The notes beneath the pieces are model-generated. The model ran no database searches, was not told where the DNA came from, and was given only the letters and a program-made list of their open reading frames with translations. Source: Lentisphaera araneosa HTCC2155 (lineage in GTDB: Bacteria; Verrucomicrobiota; Lentisphaeria; Lentisphaerales; Lentisphaeraceae). From it: a DNA stretch of 64,000 nucleotides. Shown here piece by piece: positions 25,342 through 33,446 of the stretch; the first letter of the stretch is position 1; each line of letters opens with the position of its first letter. The position numbers and the translations under genes are program-made. Location: assembly GCF_000170755.1 (NCBI RefSeq), contig NZ_ABCK01000015.1, positions 89,183 to 153,182 of the forward strand, in the 5' to 3' direction.

Positions 25342-26499
25342 ATGTATCCGGACTTTTGTGAAATCTTCGGCAAAGACATCTACATAGTTGGCGGCGCTGT
25401 ACGAGATCGACTCTTAGGTATTGATGTAGTTGACATTGATATTGCCTCAGCTATACATCCTTACGATTTTAAAGACCTAAGTAAATCACTTGGGTATAAA
25501 ACTTTTGACACCGGCATAGAGCACGGAACCGTAACCGTGTTAATTGATGGTAAGCCTTATGAGCATACAACTTTTCGTACTGATGTTTCTTGCGATGGTC
25601 GCAATGCCAATGTGAGCTTTTCAAAAACGATTGAAGAAGACCTCTCTCGTCGCGACTTTACGATCAATGCCATTGCTCTTCTTGGTAAAAAAATCATTGA
25701 TCCTTTTAATGGACAAAATGATTTAAAAAATAAAATTTTGAAAACAGTTGGCACTGCAGAAGAACGTTTTTCTGAGGATTACCTGCGAATTATACGTGCG
25801 GCTCGTTTCGCCTCTCGACTTAAGATGTCAATCGATACTGATTTACTTATCGCTGCAAAAGAACTGGCGCCTAAAATAACTCAGCACGTTTCAGTAGAGC
25901 GTATAAGTGATGAATTCAAAAAAGCTCAAGGTCACGCCGAAGAGTTCCTAAAAGTTCTTTACTCAATGAATATCTTGGATGTTCTTTTCGACAGCACCAA
26001 AGATCATTACGCCAATGAACTTTGGTGGGAAGAAGTTGGTCGTGCAGCTCAATATGATGGCGAGACTTATTTTGCTGCCCTCGTTAGACCTAGTGGTGAT
26101 AAAAACAAAGTCGAAAGTATTTGTAGAGAATACAAACTTAGTCGATCCATCATTCGCTTTTCTTGTCAATTAGTTGAACATCTTGCTTATTTTAACACAG
26201 GCGAATTTTCACTTGAAAAATCTTATCAAATTTTAAAGTCATGTGGCGATAATAGTTCTCGTTTACTTAATTATTTACATAATGTCATTGAACAAACAGA
26301 ACCACGTCCTGCCCTTGAACAAACATTAAATCAGCTGGATGATATTGACCAAGCAATTAAGAACCCTTTAATTAATGGTGGAGATCTCCACACAATGAAT
26401 ATTAAGCCTGGACCGGAATTTCGCCATATACTCGATCGAGCCGCCCTCCTTCAGATTGAAGGCTTGAACAAAGAAGAAATATTAAATAAAATCGGCTAA
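25342..26499 (+). CDS. CCA tRNA nucleotidyltransferase / poly(A) polymerase family
   Basis: A 385-aa class II nucleotidyltransferase. The N-terminal catalytic head shows YIVGGAVRDRLLG, DIDIAS (metal-binding Asp pair), GIEHGTVTVLIDG and EEDLSRRDFTINAIAL (the RRDFTxNA motif); the neck has LRIIRAARFASRL. It should add CCA to tRNA 3' ends, or in some lineages only part of that sequence. It begins directly after the metW stop and is followed directly by the UbiA-like gene. The length fits the short form lacking an HD domain. Cytoplasmic. Confidence 0.92.
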   Translation: MYPDFCEIFGKDIYIVGGAVRDRLLGIDVVDIDIASAIHPYDFKDLSKSLGYKTFDTGIEHGTVTVLIDGKPYEHTTFRTDVSCDGRNANVSFSKTIEEDLSRRDFTINAIALLGKKIIDPFNGQNDLKNKILKTVGTAEERFSEDYLRIIRAARFASRLKMSIDTDLLIAAKELAPKITQHVSVERISDEFKKAQGHAEEFLKVLYSMNILDVLFDSTKDHYANELWWEEVGRAAQYDGETYFAALVRPSGDKNKVESICREYKLSRSIIRFSCQLVEHLAYFNTGEFSLEKSYQILKSCGDNSSRLLNYLHNVIEQTEPRPALEQTLNQLDDIDQAIKNPLINGGDLHTMNIKPGPEFRHILDRAALLQIEGLNKEEILNKIG

Positions 26500-27249
26500 G
26501 TGTCCTTAGCTAAATTCAAAGCATCTTTTCTCCACACAAGTCAGGTGACTTGTATTGTCACGAGCCTCTACGCATTCCTCTCTGAAACGCCACAATGGCA
26601 GCTCTTTTTATTTGTTTATTTTGCCTGCTTTTTCACATACAATATTGAACGAGTCTACCAAAACTCACCTGAAGATCAAGTTAATCACCCTGAACGATGG
26701 TCTTTCTTACGCAAACACCAAGGTTTCATTCAAAAACTCTGTATCACATCCTTGATTTGTTGTTTAGGCTTATCTTTCTTTCTCACAAAGAGACAGTGGC
26801 TTATTTTAATCCTTGCAAGCATCCCCACTTTATTATATCTCTCTCCTAAAATCTATTTTTATAAAAAGCGTCTCAAAGAACTCTTCCTAGCTAAAGAATT
26901 CTCTATCGCTTTTTCCTGGGCACTCATAACTGCTGTTTTACCATTTCTTCAGTTTAACGCACTTTTTTTCATCTCGTGCTTCATACTCGCCCTCATCAAC
27001 GTCATTTTCTGTGACGACTTAGATAAACTAGGAGATAGTAAACAAAAGATAAAAACCATCGCCAACACCTCTCAAAAAAACACTCCTATTGCCATTGGAT
27101 TATGTATTTTATTAAGTGTCACGTTTTTCTTTATAAATATGAAAGGCTTTTCTCTAGCATATATCCATCTTTTGATTGCCCAGTATTTCAGAGCGAATTC
27201 AACTCAATATGACCTTGCTTTAATTTGGCCTATCATTGCTCCTTTCTAA
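26500..27249 (+). CDS. degenerate UbiA-like membrane protein
   Basis: A 249-aa protein with about seven hydrophobic segments, starting with GTG immediately after the previous stop. Two loops recall the UbiA prenyltransferase family: YNIERVYQNSPEDQVNHPERW near residue 47 and FCDDLDKLGDSKQKIKTIANT near 172. The second matches the D-x-x-D-x-x-x-D motif followed by a K-T-I segment. In the first, the classic N-D-x-x-D is altered (NIERVYQNSPED). It may be a divergent prenyl or polyprenyl transferase or a relative that lost catalysis. No quinone or haem gene is adjacent to hint at the substrate. Confidence 0.55.
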   Translation: MSLAKFKASFLHTSQVTCIVTSLYAFLSETPQWQLFLFVYFACFFTYNIERVYQNSPEDQVNHPERWSFLRKHQGFIQKLCITSLICCLGLSFFLTKRQWLILILASIPTLLYLSPKIYFYKKRLKELFLAKEFSIAFSWALITAVLPFLQFNALFFISCFILALINVIFCDDLDKLGDSKQKIKTIANTSQKNTPIAIGLCILLSVTFFFINMKGFSLAYIHLLIAQYFRANSTQYDLALIWPIIAPF

Positions 27250-27342
27250 AAAGAAAAAAAACCTCCAATTATTCTTGCCTAAAGTCCTCACAAGAACTAC
27301 TGTTCGAGAATTTCAAAAATAATTTCACATAACGGATGGATC

Positions 27343-28470
27343 ATGAATTTTACACACTTTAAGGCTATAAGTTTACTTCTTCTACTCAGTTTCTATTCTA
27401 CCTTTGCTGATGAAGTCACCTTAAAAAATGGTGCAGTCTTGCCGGGTAAAATCACAAAAATCACCAAAGGCTCTATTACTTTTCAGACTGATTTCGCAGG
27501 AGAAATCGTCATCAAACTCAGCAAAGTTGAATCTTTTAAAACAGAGAAAGATGCCAACCTCGAATACGATAATCGACAAACCGTAGTTGGTTTAATTGAT
27601 TACATGAATGGGCAAGCAGTCATTACTCCTAAGAAACAAGTGAAAGAACAAGATTTCAAAAAGTCTGAAACTGCACCAACTGAAGAAAATGAAACCACTA
27701 AAGTTGAAGCACTCGAACCCGTTGTCGCAACTGAAGATTTTAAAAATTTATGGCCCATTGGCTCCAAACACCCAGATTATGTGAAACCTCTTAAGCTTTG
27801 GCATTATAGCATTGATCTAAACGTTCTTAAGGAAACTGGCAATACTGATGAAGATGAATACGAAGGTGGATTCAAAGCAACATATGAAAAAGATGGAAAG
27901 ATTTTTAAGTTATTCGCTGCTTTCGATCTTGGTAATAAAAATGGTGCAAATACTGATGAAGAATATACTGGAGGTTTTGATTATGAATCACCGATTAGCC
28001 TCGATCACATGCAAGCTTGGTATTCGCGCTATCGCTGGGAAAAAGACCGTTTCGATGACTTGGATGCTCGTCACACCTTAGCTGTTGGTTACAGTCATTA
28101 TTTCCTACGCGACCCCAAAGACATTACTCTGAGAGTTCGTACCGGTATTGCTGAAAGGATTGAACGTTACCGTGAAGATGATAGTGCTGACAATGAAAAA
28201 CTAGCTGGGGACTTTCAGGCATTATTTGTTAAAAACTTTGGCCAATGGGGTAAGTTTAGAACCGAAGCCCTATATGCACCAGTTTTTGAGGACCCACAAG
28301 AGGATTACATATATTACTTAGATGTAAGCCACGAGCTACCATATAGTTTATCAGAAACGATGACACTTAGTCTAAAAGTGGGATACAATCGTGAATACAC
28401 AAGTTTACCTTCCGACGAAAGTGAAAAAGCTGACAACGAATTCTACTTAAAACTCCTTCTTAATTTCTAA
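27343..28470 (+). CDS. DUF481 outer-membrane protein (YdiY-like), copy 1
   Basis: A 375-aa exported protein. After a signal peptide (ending near STFA) comes a short beta domain (VTLKNGAVLPGKITKITKG...ETEFAGEIVIKLSKVESF-like text), common in PVC proteins, then an acidic linker, and from residue ~150 a DUF481 beta barrel with alternating strands (WHYSIDLNVLKETGNTDEDE, YSRYRWEKDRFDDLDARH). It ends in an aromatic residue (LLLNF), as barrels for Bam assembly do. DUF481 proteins are outer-membrane proteins, some induced by salt. The stop overlaps the next gene's ATG by one base (TAATG). Confidence 0.85.
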   Translation: MNFTHFKAISLLLLLSFYSTFADEVTLKNGAVLPGKITKITKGSITFQTDFAGEIVIKLSKVESFKTEKDANLEYDNRQTVVGLIDYMNGQAVITPKKQVKEQDFKKSETAPTEENETTKVEALEPVVATEDFKNLWPIGSKHPDYVKPLKLWHYSIDLNVLKETGNTDEDEYEGGFKATYEKDGKIFKLFAAFDLGNKNGANTDEEYTGGFDYESPISLDHMQAWYSRYRWEKDRFDDLDARHTLAVGYSHYFLRDPKDITLRVRTGIAERIERYREDDSADNEKLAGDFQALFVKNFGQWGKFRTEALYAPVFEDPQEDYIYYLDVSHELPYSLSETMTLSLKVGYNREYTSLPSDESEKADNEFYLKLLLNF

Positions 28471-29546
28471 TGAAAGAAAGGTTTCTACACCTTCTTCTCT
28501 TAGGCATTAGTACAACTTTATCAGCAGATATAATAAGACTTACTGATGGCTCTCGAATTTTTGGAAATATAAAAAAAGTCTACAAAGACCAACTCAGTAT
28601 AGAAACTGAATTTACTGGACTCATCATTATCCCTATGGTTCACGTTGATTCATACGAAACCGACACTGTCAAGAATATTGAATATGACGAAAATGATACC
28701 ACTAAAGGTAAGCTCGCTTACACAATTGAAGAGACAATCATTTACCCCTCTAAAGATGAATTATTAGAGCAAGATTCTGCCTTCATCGAGAACGATTTAG
28801 CTCCTATTGAAACAAAGTCCATCCTCTCCTTGTGGGAACCTAATAACAACCATCCATCTTACATTAAACCCGTCAGCCCGTGGGAGTATAAACTCTACTT
28901 AAATTTGGCGAAACAAACTGGCAACTCGGACAAAGATAACTACCGCGGTGGTGGTTCTGTCGGATGGGAAAGAGATGGGGTCAAACTTCTGAATTACGGT
29001 TCCTTTATCTTGGGTGAAAACAATAAAGTAAACAACGAAGAAGAATATGTAGTCGGCTCCGACTATGAGCACCCTAAAGCCCTCAATGACCCGAGTTCAC
29101 TTTACCTTCGCTCACGATGGGAAAAAGACCGTTTTGAAGATATACAAAATCGCTACGATTTAGCTGGTGGTTTTGGTTATTATATTTTAGATGATGAACG
29201 TCATGTTTTACGTAGTCGCTTGGGACTTGCTATGCGTCACGAAGATTATCAAAAAGAAAGTGATAAAGATAACACCGGCCACGGTCTAGAAATAGAAGTA
29301 AGCTTCAAACGAAAAGCAAACATCTGGGGCTCTGTTTACAGTAAAGTTCGTTACAACCCCTCTATCGATGAGTTCAGTCACTACATAATTAACCAAGAGA
29401 GCGGTTATGAAATCCCTTTTACAATGGATGAAACCCTCAAATTAAGCCTCAACATGGGCATGGATCAAGAGTATGTCAGTCACCCCAATGGTTCACGTTC
29501 CAAAGATGACACAAAATATTTTCTTCGTTTAGGCCTTACTTTTTAA
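28470..29546 (+). CDS. DUF481 outer-membrane protein (YdiY-like), copy 2
   Basis: A 358-aa paralogue of the previous gene, plainly a tandem duplication: the same order of signal peptide, IRLTDGSRIFGNIKKVYKDQ-type short beta domain, linker and DUF481 barrel (WEYKLYLNLAKQTGNSDKDN, YLRSRWEKDRFEDIQNRY), ending LRLGLTF with a terminal Phe. Sequence has drifted a good deal between the two copies, most in the linker. Both probably form small barrels in the outer membrane; what they pass or bind is unknown. Coupled by TAATG to copy 1. Confidence 0.85.
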   Translation: MKERFLHLLLLGISTTLSADIIRLTDGSRIFGNIKKVYKDQLSIETEFTGLIIIPMVHVDSYETDTVKNIEYDENDTTKGKLAYTIEETIIYPSKDELLEQDSAFIENDLAPIETKSILSLWEPNNNHPSYIKPVSPWEYKLYLNLAKQTGNSDKDNYRGGGSVGWERDGVKLLNYGSFILGENNKVNNEEEYVVGSDYEHPKALNDPSSLYLRSRWEKDRFEDIQNRYDLAGGFGYYILDDERHVLRSRLGLAMRHEDYQKESDKDNTGHGLEIEVSFKRKANIWGSVYSKVRYNPSIDEFSHYIINQESGYEIPFTMDETLKLSLNMGMDQEYVSHPNGSRSKDDTKYFLRLGLTF

Positions 29547-29629
29547 AATCCCTCGACTTATCTACTTCTCTTATATAGAAAAGTTCTGTAAAGAGAGTAA
29601 AATCTTGCAAACTAAACGAGGGAATCATT

Positions 29630-30211
29630 ATGAATAAAATTGCTATTATCGCCGCCTGCTTTATCGCACCCATTTTAATACTTGTTACAATGGGAATCAT
29701 GTATTGGGTCAACCACAATACCTTAGTAAAATTAGATGTCGCCTGCGATTCTCAATTCGCAGAAATTGACAATATGCTCAAACGCCGAGCAGACCTCTTA
29801 CCTAATCTAGTCAACACTGTCAAAGGTTACGCAAAACACGAAAAGGAAATCTTTGTAGCAGTTGCCGAAGCTCGTACCAAAATTGGTTCGGCTAAAACTG
29901 TTAAAGAAAAATCTCTTGCTTCTTCAATGATGGATAAAGCTCTTGGTCGCCTCTTAGTCGTTGTGGAAAAATATCCTGATTTAAAAGCGAATCAAAATTT
30001 TATTCGTCTCCAAGACGAGCTTACAGGCACAGAAAACCGTATCGCCGTTGCAAGAACTCGCTATAATGAAGCTGTCAAAAAATATAATACTAAGATTCGT
30101 TCTTTTATTGGTCGTTTAGTCGCTGGGGGAATGGGCCTCGAAAAACGTGATTTCTTTGAAATCGAAAACCCGGAAGATAAAGAAGTTCCTAAAGTTGATT
30201 TCGAATCATGA
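29630..30211 (+). CDS. LemA family protein
   Basis: A 193-aa membrane-anchored protein. One N-terminal transmembrane segment (IAIIAACFIAPILILVTMGIMYWV) is followed by a helical domain with VKLDVACDSQFAEIDNMLKRRADLLPNLVNTVKGYA, the defining LemA stretch (the W/Q-x-x-V/I-x-x-x-L-x-R-R-x-D-L-x-P-N-L motif), and LQDELTGTENRIAVARTRYNEAVKKYN. Function is unclear in most bacteria. It overlaps the next TPM-domain gene by 4 nt (ATGA), the usual LemA-TPM association. Confidence 0.93.
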   Translation: MNKIAIIAACFIAPILILVTMGIMYWVNHNTLVKLDVACDSQFAEIDNMLKRRADLLPNLVNTVKGYAKHEKEIFVAVAEARTKIGSAKTVKEKSLASSMMDKALGRLLVVVEKYPDLKANQNFIRLQDELTGTENRIAVARTRYNEAVKKYNTKIRSFIGRLVAGGMGLEKRDFFEIENPEDKEVPKVDFES

Positions 30212-30636
30212 GTTTTCTCAACAAAGAGCAACAAGCTCAAATTGGCGATGCCATTACTGCAGCCGAACTTAATACTTCTGGCGAAGTCGTACTCTACCTC
30301 TGCAAGAAATGCAAAGGCGACATTTATGAGCATGCGCAAGAAGTTTTTAACAAAAAAGAACTCTATAAAACTGAGCAAAGAAACGGAGTACTCATTGTGC
30401 TCTCTTACCAAGATCACAAACTCGCAGTTTTAGGTGATGAAGGTATTAATAATGTAGTGGAAGATGGTTTCTGGGACGATGTGATCAAACACATGGTTGA
30501 TCAATTTAAAAAAGACGCCTACGCTGATGCTTTAGCCGAAGGTATTCACATGATTGGCGAGAAGCTTAAAGTTCATTTCCCTTATCAATCAGATGACGTT
30601 AATGAACTATCTAATGAGATCCTCCATGAAGATTAA
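30208..30636 (+). CDS. TPM-domain protein, soluble
   Basis: A 142-aa protein made only of a TPM (TLP18.3/Psb32/MOLO-1) domain: TSGEVVLYLCKKCKGDIYEHAQEVF, then QRNGVLIVLSYQDHKLAVLGDEGINNVV and DAYADALAEGIHMIGEKL. No signal peptide or membrane helix is visible, so it should be cytoplasmic or lie at the membrane next to LemA. TPM domains have phosphatase activity in plants but unknown roles in bacteria. It overlaps lemA upstream and the second TPM gene downstream. Confidence 0.88.
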   Translation: MSFLNKEQQAQIGDAITAAELNTSGEVVLYLCKKCKGDIYEHAQEVFNKKELYKTEQRNGVLIVLSYQDHKLAVLGDEGINNVVEDGFWDDVIKHMVDQFKKDAYADALAEGIHMIGEKLKVHFPYQSDDVNELSNEILHED

Positions 30637-31348
30637 ACTATTTTTCCTCTTACTTTTAAATTTATCTCAATTCCTTTTTGCTGAACTTCCCGTCCCTAAA
30701 AGACCGAGCCTAAAATCTCACATTATTGACCAAGCCCAAGTCTACTCCGCAAGAGAAGAAGCTCAGCTCTCTGCTTATTTAGAGCAGTACTTTAAATCGG
30801 CTAAAGTCACGATGACTATCCTTACTGTAAAAAGCTTAGAAGGTGAAGCCATTGAATCCTTTTCAATACGCGTTCTCGATGAATGGGCCAAAGACGAGCT
30901 CTTTAAAAAAGAATATAAATCTGACCTCTTATTTGTTTTTTCAATAAATGATCGCAAATGGCGTTTGGAGGTAGGTAAAAATCTAGAAGGCGATATCCCT
31001 GATGCGAAAGCAGGCGATTTCTTAAGAGCCCTTCCGCCCTACTTCAAAAAAGGGGATTTCTTTGGCGGCACGGTGATGATTATTGCGAGTTGCGCAAAGG
31101 CCTCTGGTGGCAAGATCAACGCCAAGGTAAAACCCGCTCCTAAACGCAAGAAAAAATCGGCAGTCGACTACATTATCTTCGTTATTTTTGTCATCTTCTT
31201 TGTCATGAGCATGTTTTCCCGCGGTGGACGCGGGGGTGGCATATTCATCATGGGAAGCGGACGCGGTGGCGGAGGTTTCTCCGGCGGCGGTGGCTGGGGT
31301 GGTGGAGGCGGAGGTTTCTCAGGTGGAGGAGCCTCAGGCAGTTGGTAA
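30626..31348 (+). CDS. TPM-domain membrane protein with Gly-rich tail
   Basis: A 240-aa protein. The start is ATG 30626, giving the signal sequence MKIKLFFLLLLNLSQFLFA; longer frames reaching upstream lie in the previous gene. A TPM domain covers residues ~30-165 (SHIIDQAQVYSAREEAQLSAYL...RKWRLEVGKNLEGDIPDAKA). A transmembrane segment follows (YIIFVIFVIFFVMSMF), then about 45 residues almost only Gly, Ser and Phe, ending GASGSW. This is the YgcG-type layout. Overlaps the previous gene by 11 nt. The stop abuts the stop of the convergent gpgS-like gene. Confidence 0.9.
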   Translation: MKIKLFFLLLLNLSQFLFAELPVPKRPSLKSHIIDQAQVYSAREEAQLSAYLEQYFKSAKVTMTILTVKSLEGEAIESFSIRVLDEWAKDELFKKEYKSDLLFVFSINDRKWRLEVGKNLEGDIPDAKAGDFLRALPPYFKKGDFFGGTVMIIASCAKASGGKINAKVKPAPKRKKKSAVDYIIFVIFVIFFVMSMFSRGGRGGGIFIMGSGRGGGGFSGGGGWGGGGGGFSGGGASGSW

Positions 31349-32572
31349 TTATGGAGAAAACTCCTCGCTATCCAACTCAACCGCCTCTTTGATCATATCC
31401 AATACTTCTGGAATCGCAGATGTCACTCGGTTCCAGCAAGGAATAAAGGGCGTCTCGCTCGGATTCTCTAAGAAAATCTCTCCTGCGCGAATGATGTTTT
31501 GTGAAAATAATTCAATCGCATTTTCTTCTTGGTGACGGTCTAAAGCTAGACCGTTCATCACAGCATCCGCATGATATTGATCAACTAAATCCAAGGCCAT
31601 TCGATAATAGGTGGCTTTGAGAGTACGGATAGTTTCAATCGAGAAAGTCTCTCCCTCAGTGGCAAGTTTTCTGAAAATCGCTTTACAAATATCTGTGCTC
31701 ATTTTAGAAAGACCTTTCTCCACATCTTTAGGAGATAAATCTTGGTGCTTGTGATCGTACACATCACAAATATCTACTTGCGATAAGCGACTAGGTGAAT
31801 AGTTCCTATAAACCTCAGATAAAACTCCAATTTCTAAGCCCCAATCACTAGGAATGCGTATAGTTTTGACCACATCTGCTTGCATCGTAAATTCACCTGC
31901 TAAGGGATAGCGGAAGCTATCGAGGTAGTCGAGGTAGTCTAATGGCCCTAAAATTTTCTTAAGAGCTCTAATAAGTGGTGTAACCAATAAGCGACTCACA
32001 CGTCCATTCAACTTACCTCCTGCTGCTCGGTAATAAAAGCCTTTAGTGAATTTGTAACCAAAAGTTGGATTGGCCACAGGATATAAAAGACGCGCGGGCA
32101 TCGATCGATCATAAGTCGTAATATCACAGTCGTGAAGTGCGATGGTTTGCGCGCGTTGTGAAGCTAGAAAATATCCATAACAGTACCAAACATTTCTTCC
32201 CTTTCCCATTTCTTTCGGCGCAAGATCTTCTTTCGCTAAAATCGAATCAATTTTCCGTAAACGCGGCCCATCATTCCACAGAACTCTAAAATCCGTATTG
32301 AGACGGGAAAAATATTTTTGTGCGTGGGTGTACTGGGCTTTATCGGCTCTATCGAGACCAATGATAATCTCCTCCAAGTATTTAACATCTTTAATTTCTT
32401 CAACAATATTATCCAGCGCAGGTGCCTCTAACTCAGAGTAGAGACTTGGTAGTAAGAGTGCCATTTTATTTGTCTTAGAAATATCAAGCAAACGCCTCTC
32501 TAATTCCTCTGTCGGTAGTTGCTTAAAGTTATGTAAAGTGGCAATGCTACCACCTTGAAAAAAATCACCCAT
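31349..32572 (-). CDS. glucosyl-3-phosphoglycerate synthase-like glycosyltransferase (GT81-type)
   Basis: A 407-aa nucleotide-sugar-dependent glycosyltransferase with a GT-A fold. It shows LLLPSLYSELEAPALDNIVEEI, the IIIGLDRAD strand, WNDGPRLRKIDSIL, GKGRNVWYCYGYFLA, and the metal site HDCDITTYD (Asp148-Cys-Asp150). GEFTMQADVVKTIRIPSDWGLEIGVLSEVYRN is typical of glucosyl-3-phosphoglycerate synthase (GpgS). It would join glucose from NDP-glucose to 3-phosphoglycerate. It follows the HAD phosphatase gene by 2 bp, which would finish glucosylglycerate, a compatible solute. Mannosyl transfer is the alternative. Confidence 0.78.
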   Translation of the reverse strand: MGDFFQGGSIATLHNFKQLPTEELERRLLDISKTNKMALLLPSLYSELEAPALDNIVEEIKDVKYLEEIIIGLDRADKAQYTHAQKYFSRLNTDFRVLWNDGPRLRKIDSILAKEDLAPKEMGKGRNVWYCYGYFLASQRAQTIALHDCDITTYDRSMPARLLYPVANPTFGYKFTKGFYYRAAGGKLNGRVSRLLVTPLIRALKKILGPLDYLDYLDSFRYPLAGEFTMQADVVKTIRIPSDWGLEIGVLSEVYRNYSPSRLSQVDICDVYDHKHQDLSPKDVEKGLSKMSTDICKAIFRKLATEGETFSIETIRTLKATYYRMALDLVDQYHADAVMNGLALDRHQEENAIELFSQNIIRAGEIFLENPSETPFIPCWNRVTSAIPEVLDMIKEAVELDSEEFSP

Positions 32573-32574
32573 AT

Positions 32575-33354
32575 TTATTCTCCTTGTTTTAATATTTTAA
32601 TCATTTCTGTATTCCACCCTCTTGGCCCTTTATCAGCGGCCAAGATATAATCTGTTCTATCGAGTTTTAAATTTTCACCTTTGCTAGCAGGAATGACTAC
32701 TGCTATATCGGCCAGTTCCAACATCAGTTTATCATTGGCACTGTCACCAAGTGCTATCACACAAATTTCAGACTGATAGATAGCACCATAAACTTCTTTC
32801 AAGCGTTCAATGATCTCACTCTTATCAACCATGCCCATGACGTGAAAAAAACGTCCTCCCTTTAGTAAATGTAAATTTTTCTGTGCTAAGACTAAGCGAA
32901 ACTTTTTTAATTCATCCTCAGTCCCTAGCCATTTTATCGGTTCACTCCCTTGGCGATCTAAAGCTTGACTTGCTTGAGACTCCGTCAAACCCGTCTCTTT
33001 TGATAAATCGTGACTTGTCCATTCACTAAAGCCAATAAAATTGAATTGATCTTTGAGTTTTGATAAAATTTGTAATATTCCATCACGGTTAATCCCCGGA
33101 GTCTCCACCATCTCCGCTTCACCCCAACTGCCTGACCAGCAAATCACAGAGCCATTTTCAGAAACACAGGGGTCTATATTACCCATCTCTTCTTTGAGCT
33201 GTTGAAGCTCTGCTAAAGTTTTTGATGAATTAAATATAATAGGGATTTTTTTCGTCTTAAGTAAATCTAGAGCTTCTTGTGCTTTGTCCCACGAATAATC
33301 CGCGTGATCTAACAATGTCGAATCCAAATCAGTGACGACAACATACTTTTTCAT
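32575..33354 (-). CDS. HAD phosphatase, mannosyl/glucosyl-3-phosphoglycerate phosphatase type
   Basis: A 259-aa Cof/MpgP-type HAD hydrolase. The start is ATG 33354, with AGGA just upstream; a TTG four codons earlier is less likely. Motif I is VVTDLDSTLLD, followed by IPIIFNSSKTLAELQ (motif II Ser), a C2-cap region with SENGSVICW and GFSEWTSHDLSKETGL, KGGRFFHVMG, and motif IV CVIALGDSANDKLMLELADIAVVI. These are the features of mannosyl-3-phosphoglycerate phosphatase. With the adjacent synthase it should release glucosylglycerate. Same operon, divergent from the GH13 phosphorylase gene. Confidence 0.85.
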   Translation of the reverse strand: MKKYVVVTDLDSTLLDHADYSWDKAQEALDLLKTKKIPIIFNSSKTLAELQQLKEEMGNIDPCVSENGSVICWSGSWGEAEMVETPGINRDGILQILSKLKDQFNFIGFSEWTSHDLSKETGLTESQASQALDRQGSEPIKWLGTEDELKKFRLVLAQKNLHLLKGGRFFHVMGMVDKSEIIERLKEVYGAIYQSEICVIALGDSANDKLMLELADIAVVIPASKGENLKLDRTDYILAADKGPRGWNTEMIKILKQGE

Positions 33355-33446
33355 AACTTCCTGCAAAATGTAATTGATTAGTTTAAAAGTAACATTATTG
33401 TAATTTTAATTAAATCAAGTTACTAATTTGTAAAAAGGATAATTTT

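Noticed and set aside
31224..31348. Gly-rich repeats as a DNA tandem repeat or CRISPR-like array.
   Set aside because: They code for the Gly/Ser/Phe tail usual in YgcG-type TPM proteins; no spacer-repeat order.
31168..31380. Pro-rich frame on the minus strand opposite the Gly-rich tail of the TPM protein.
   Set aside because: It is the complement of Gly codons (GGN read as CCN) and overlaps the end of a well-supported gene.
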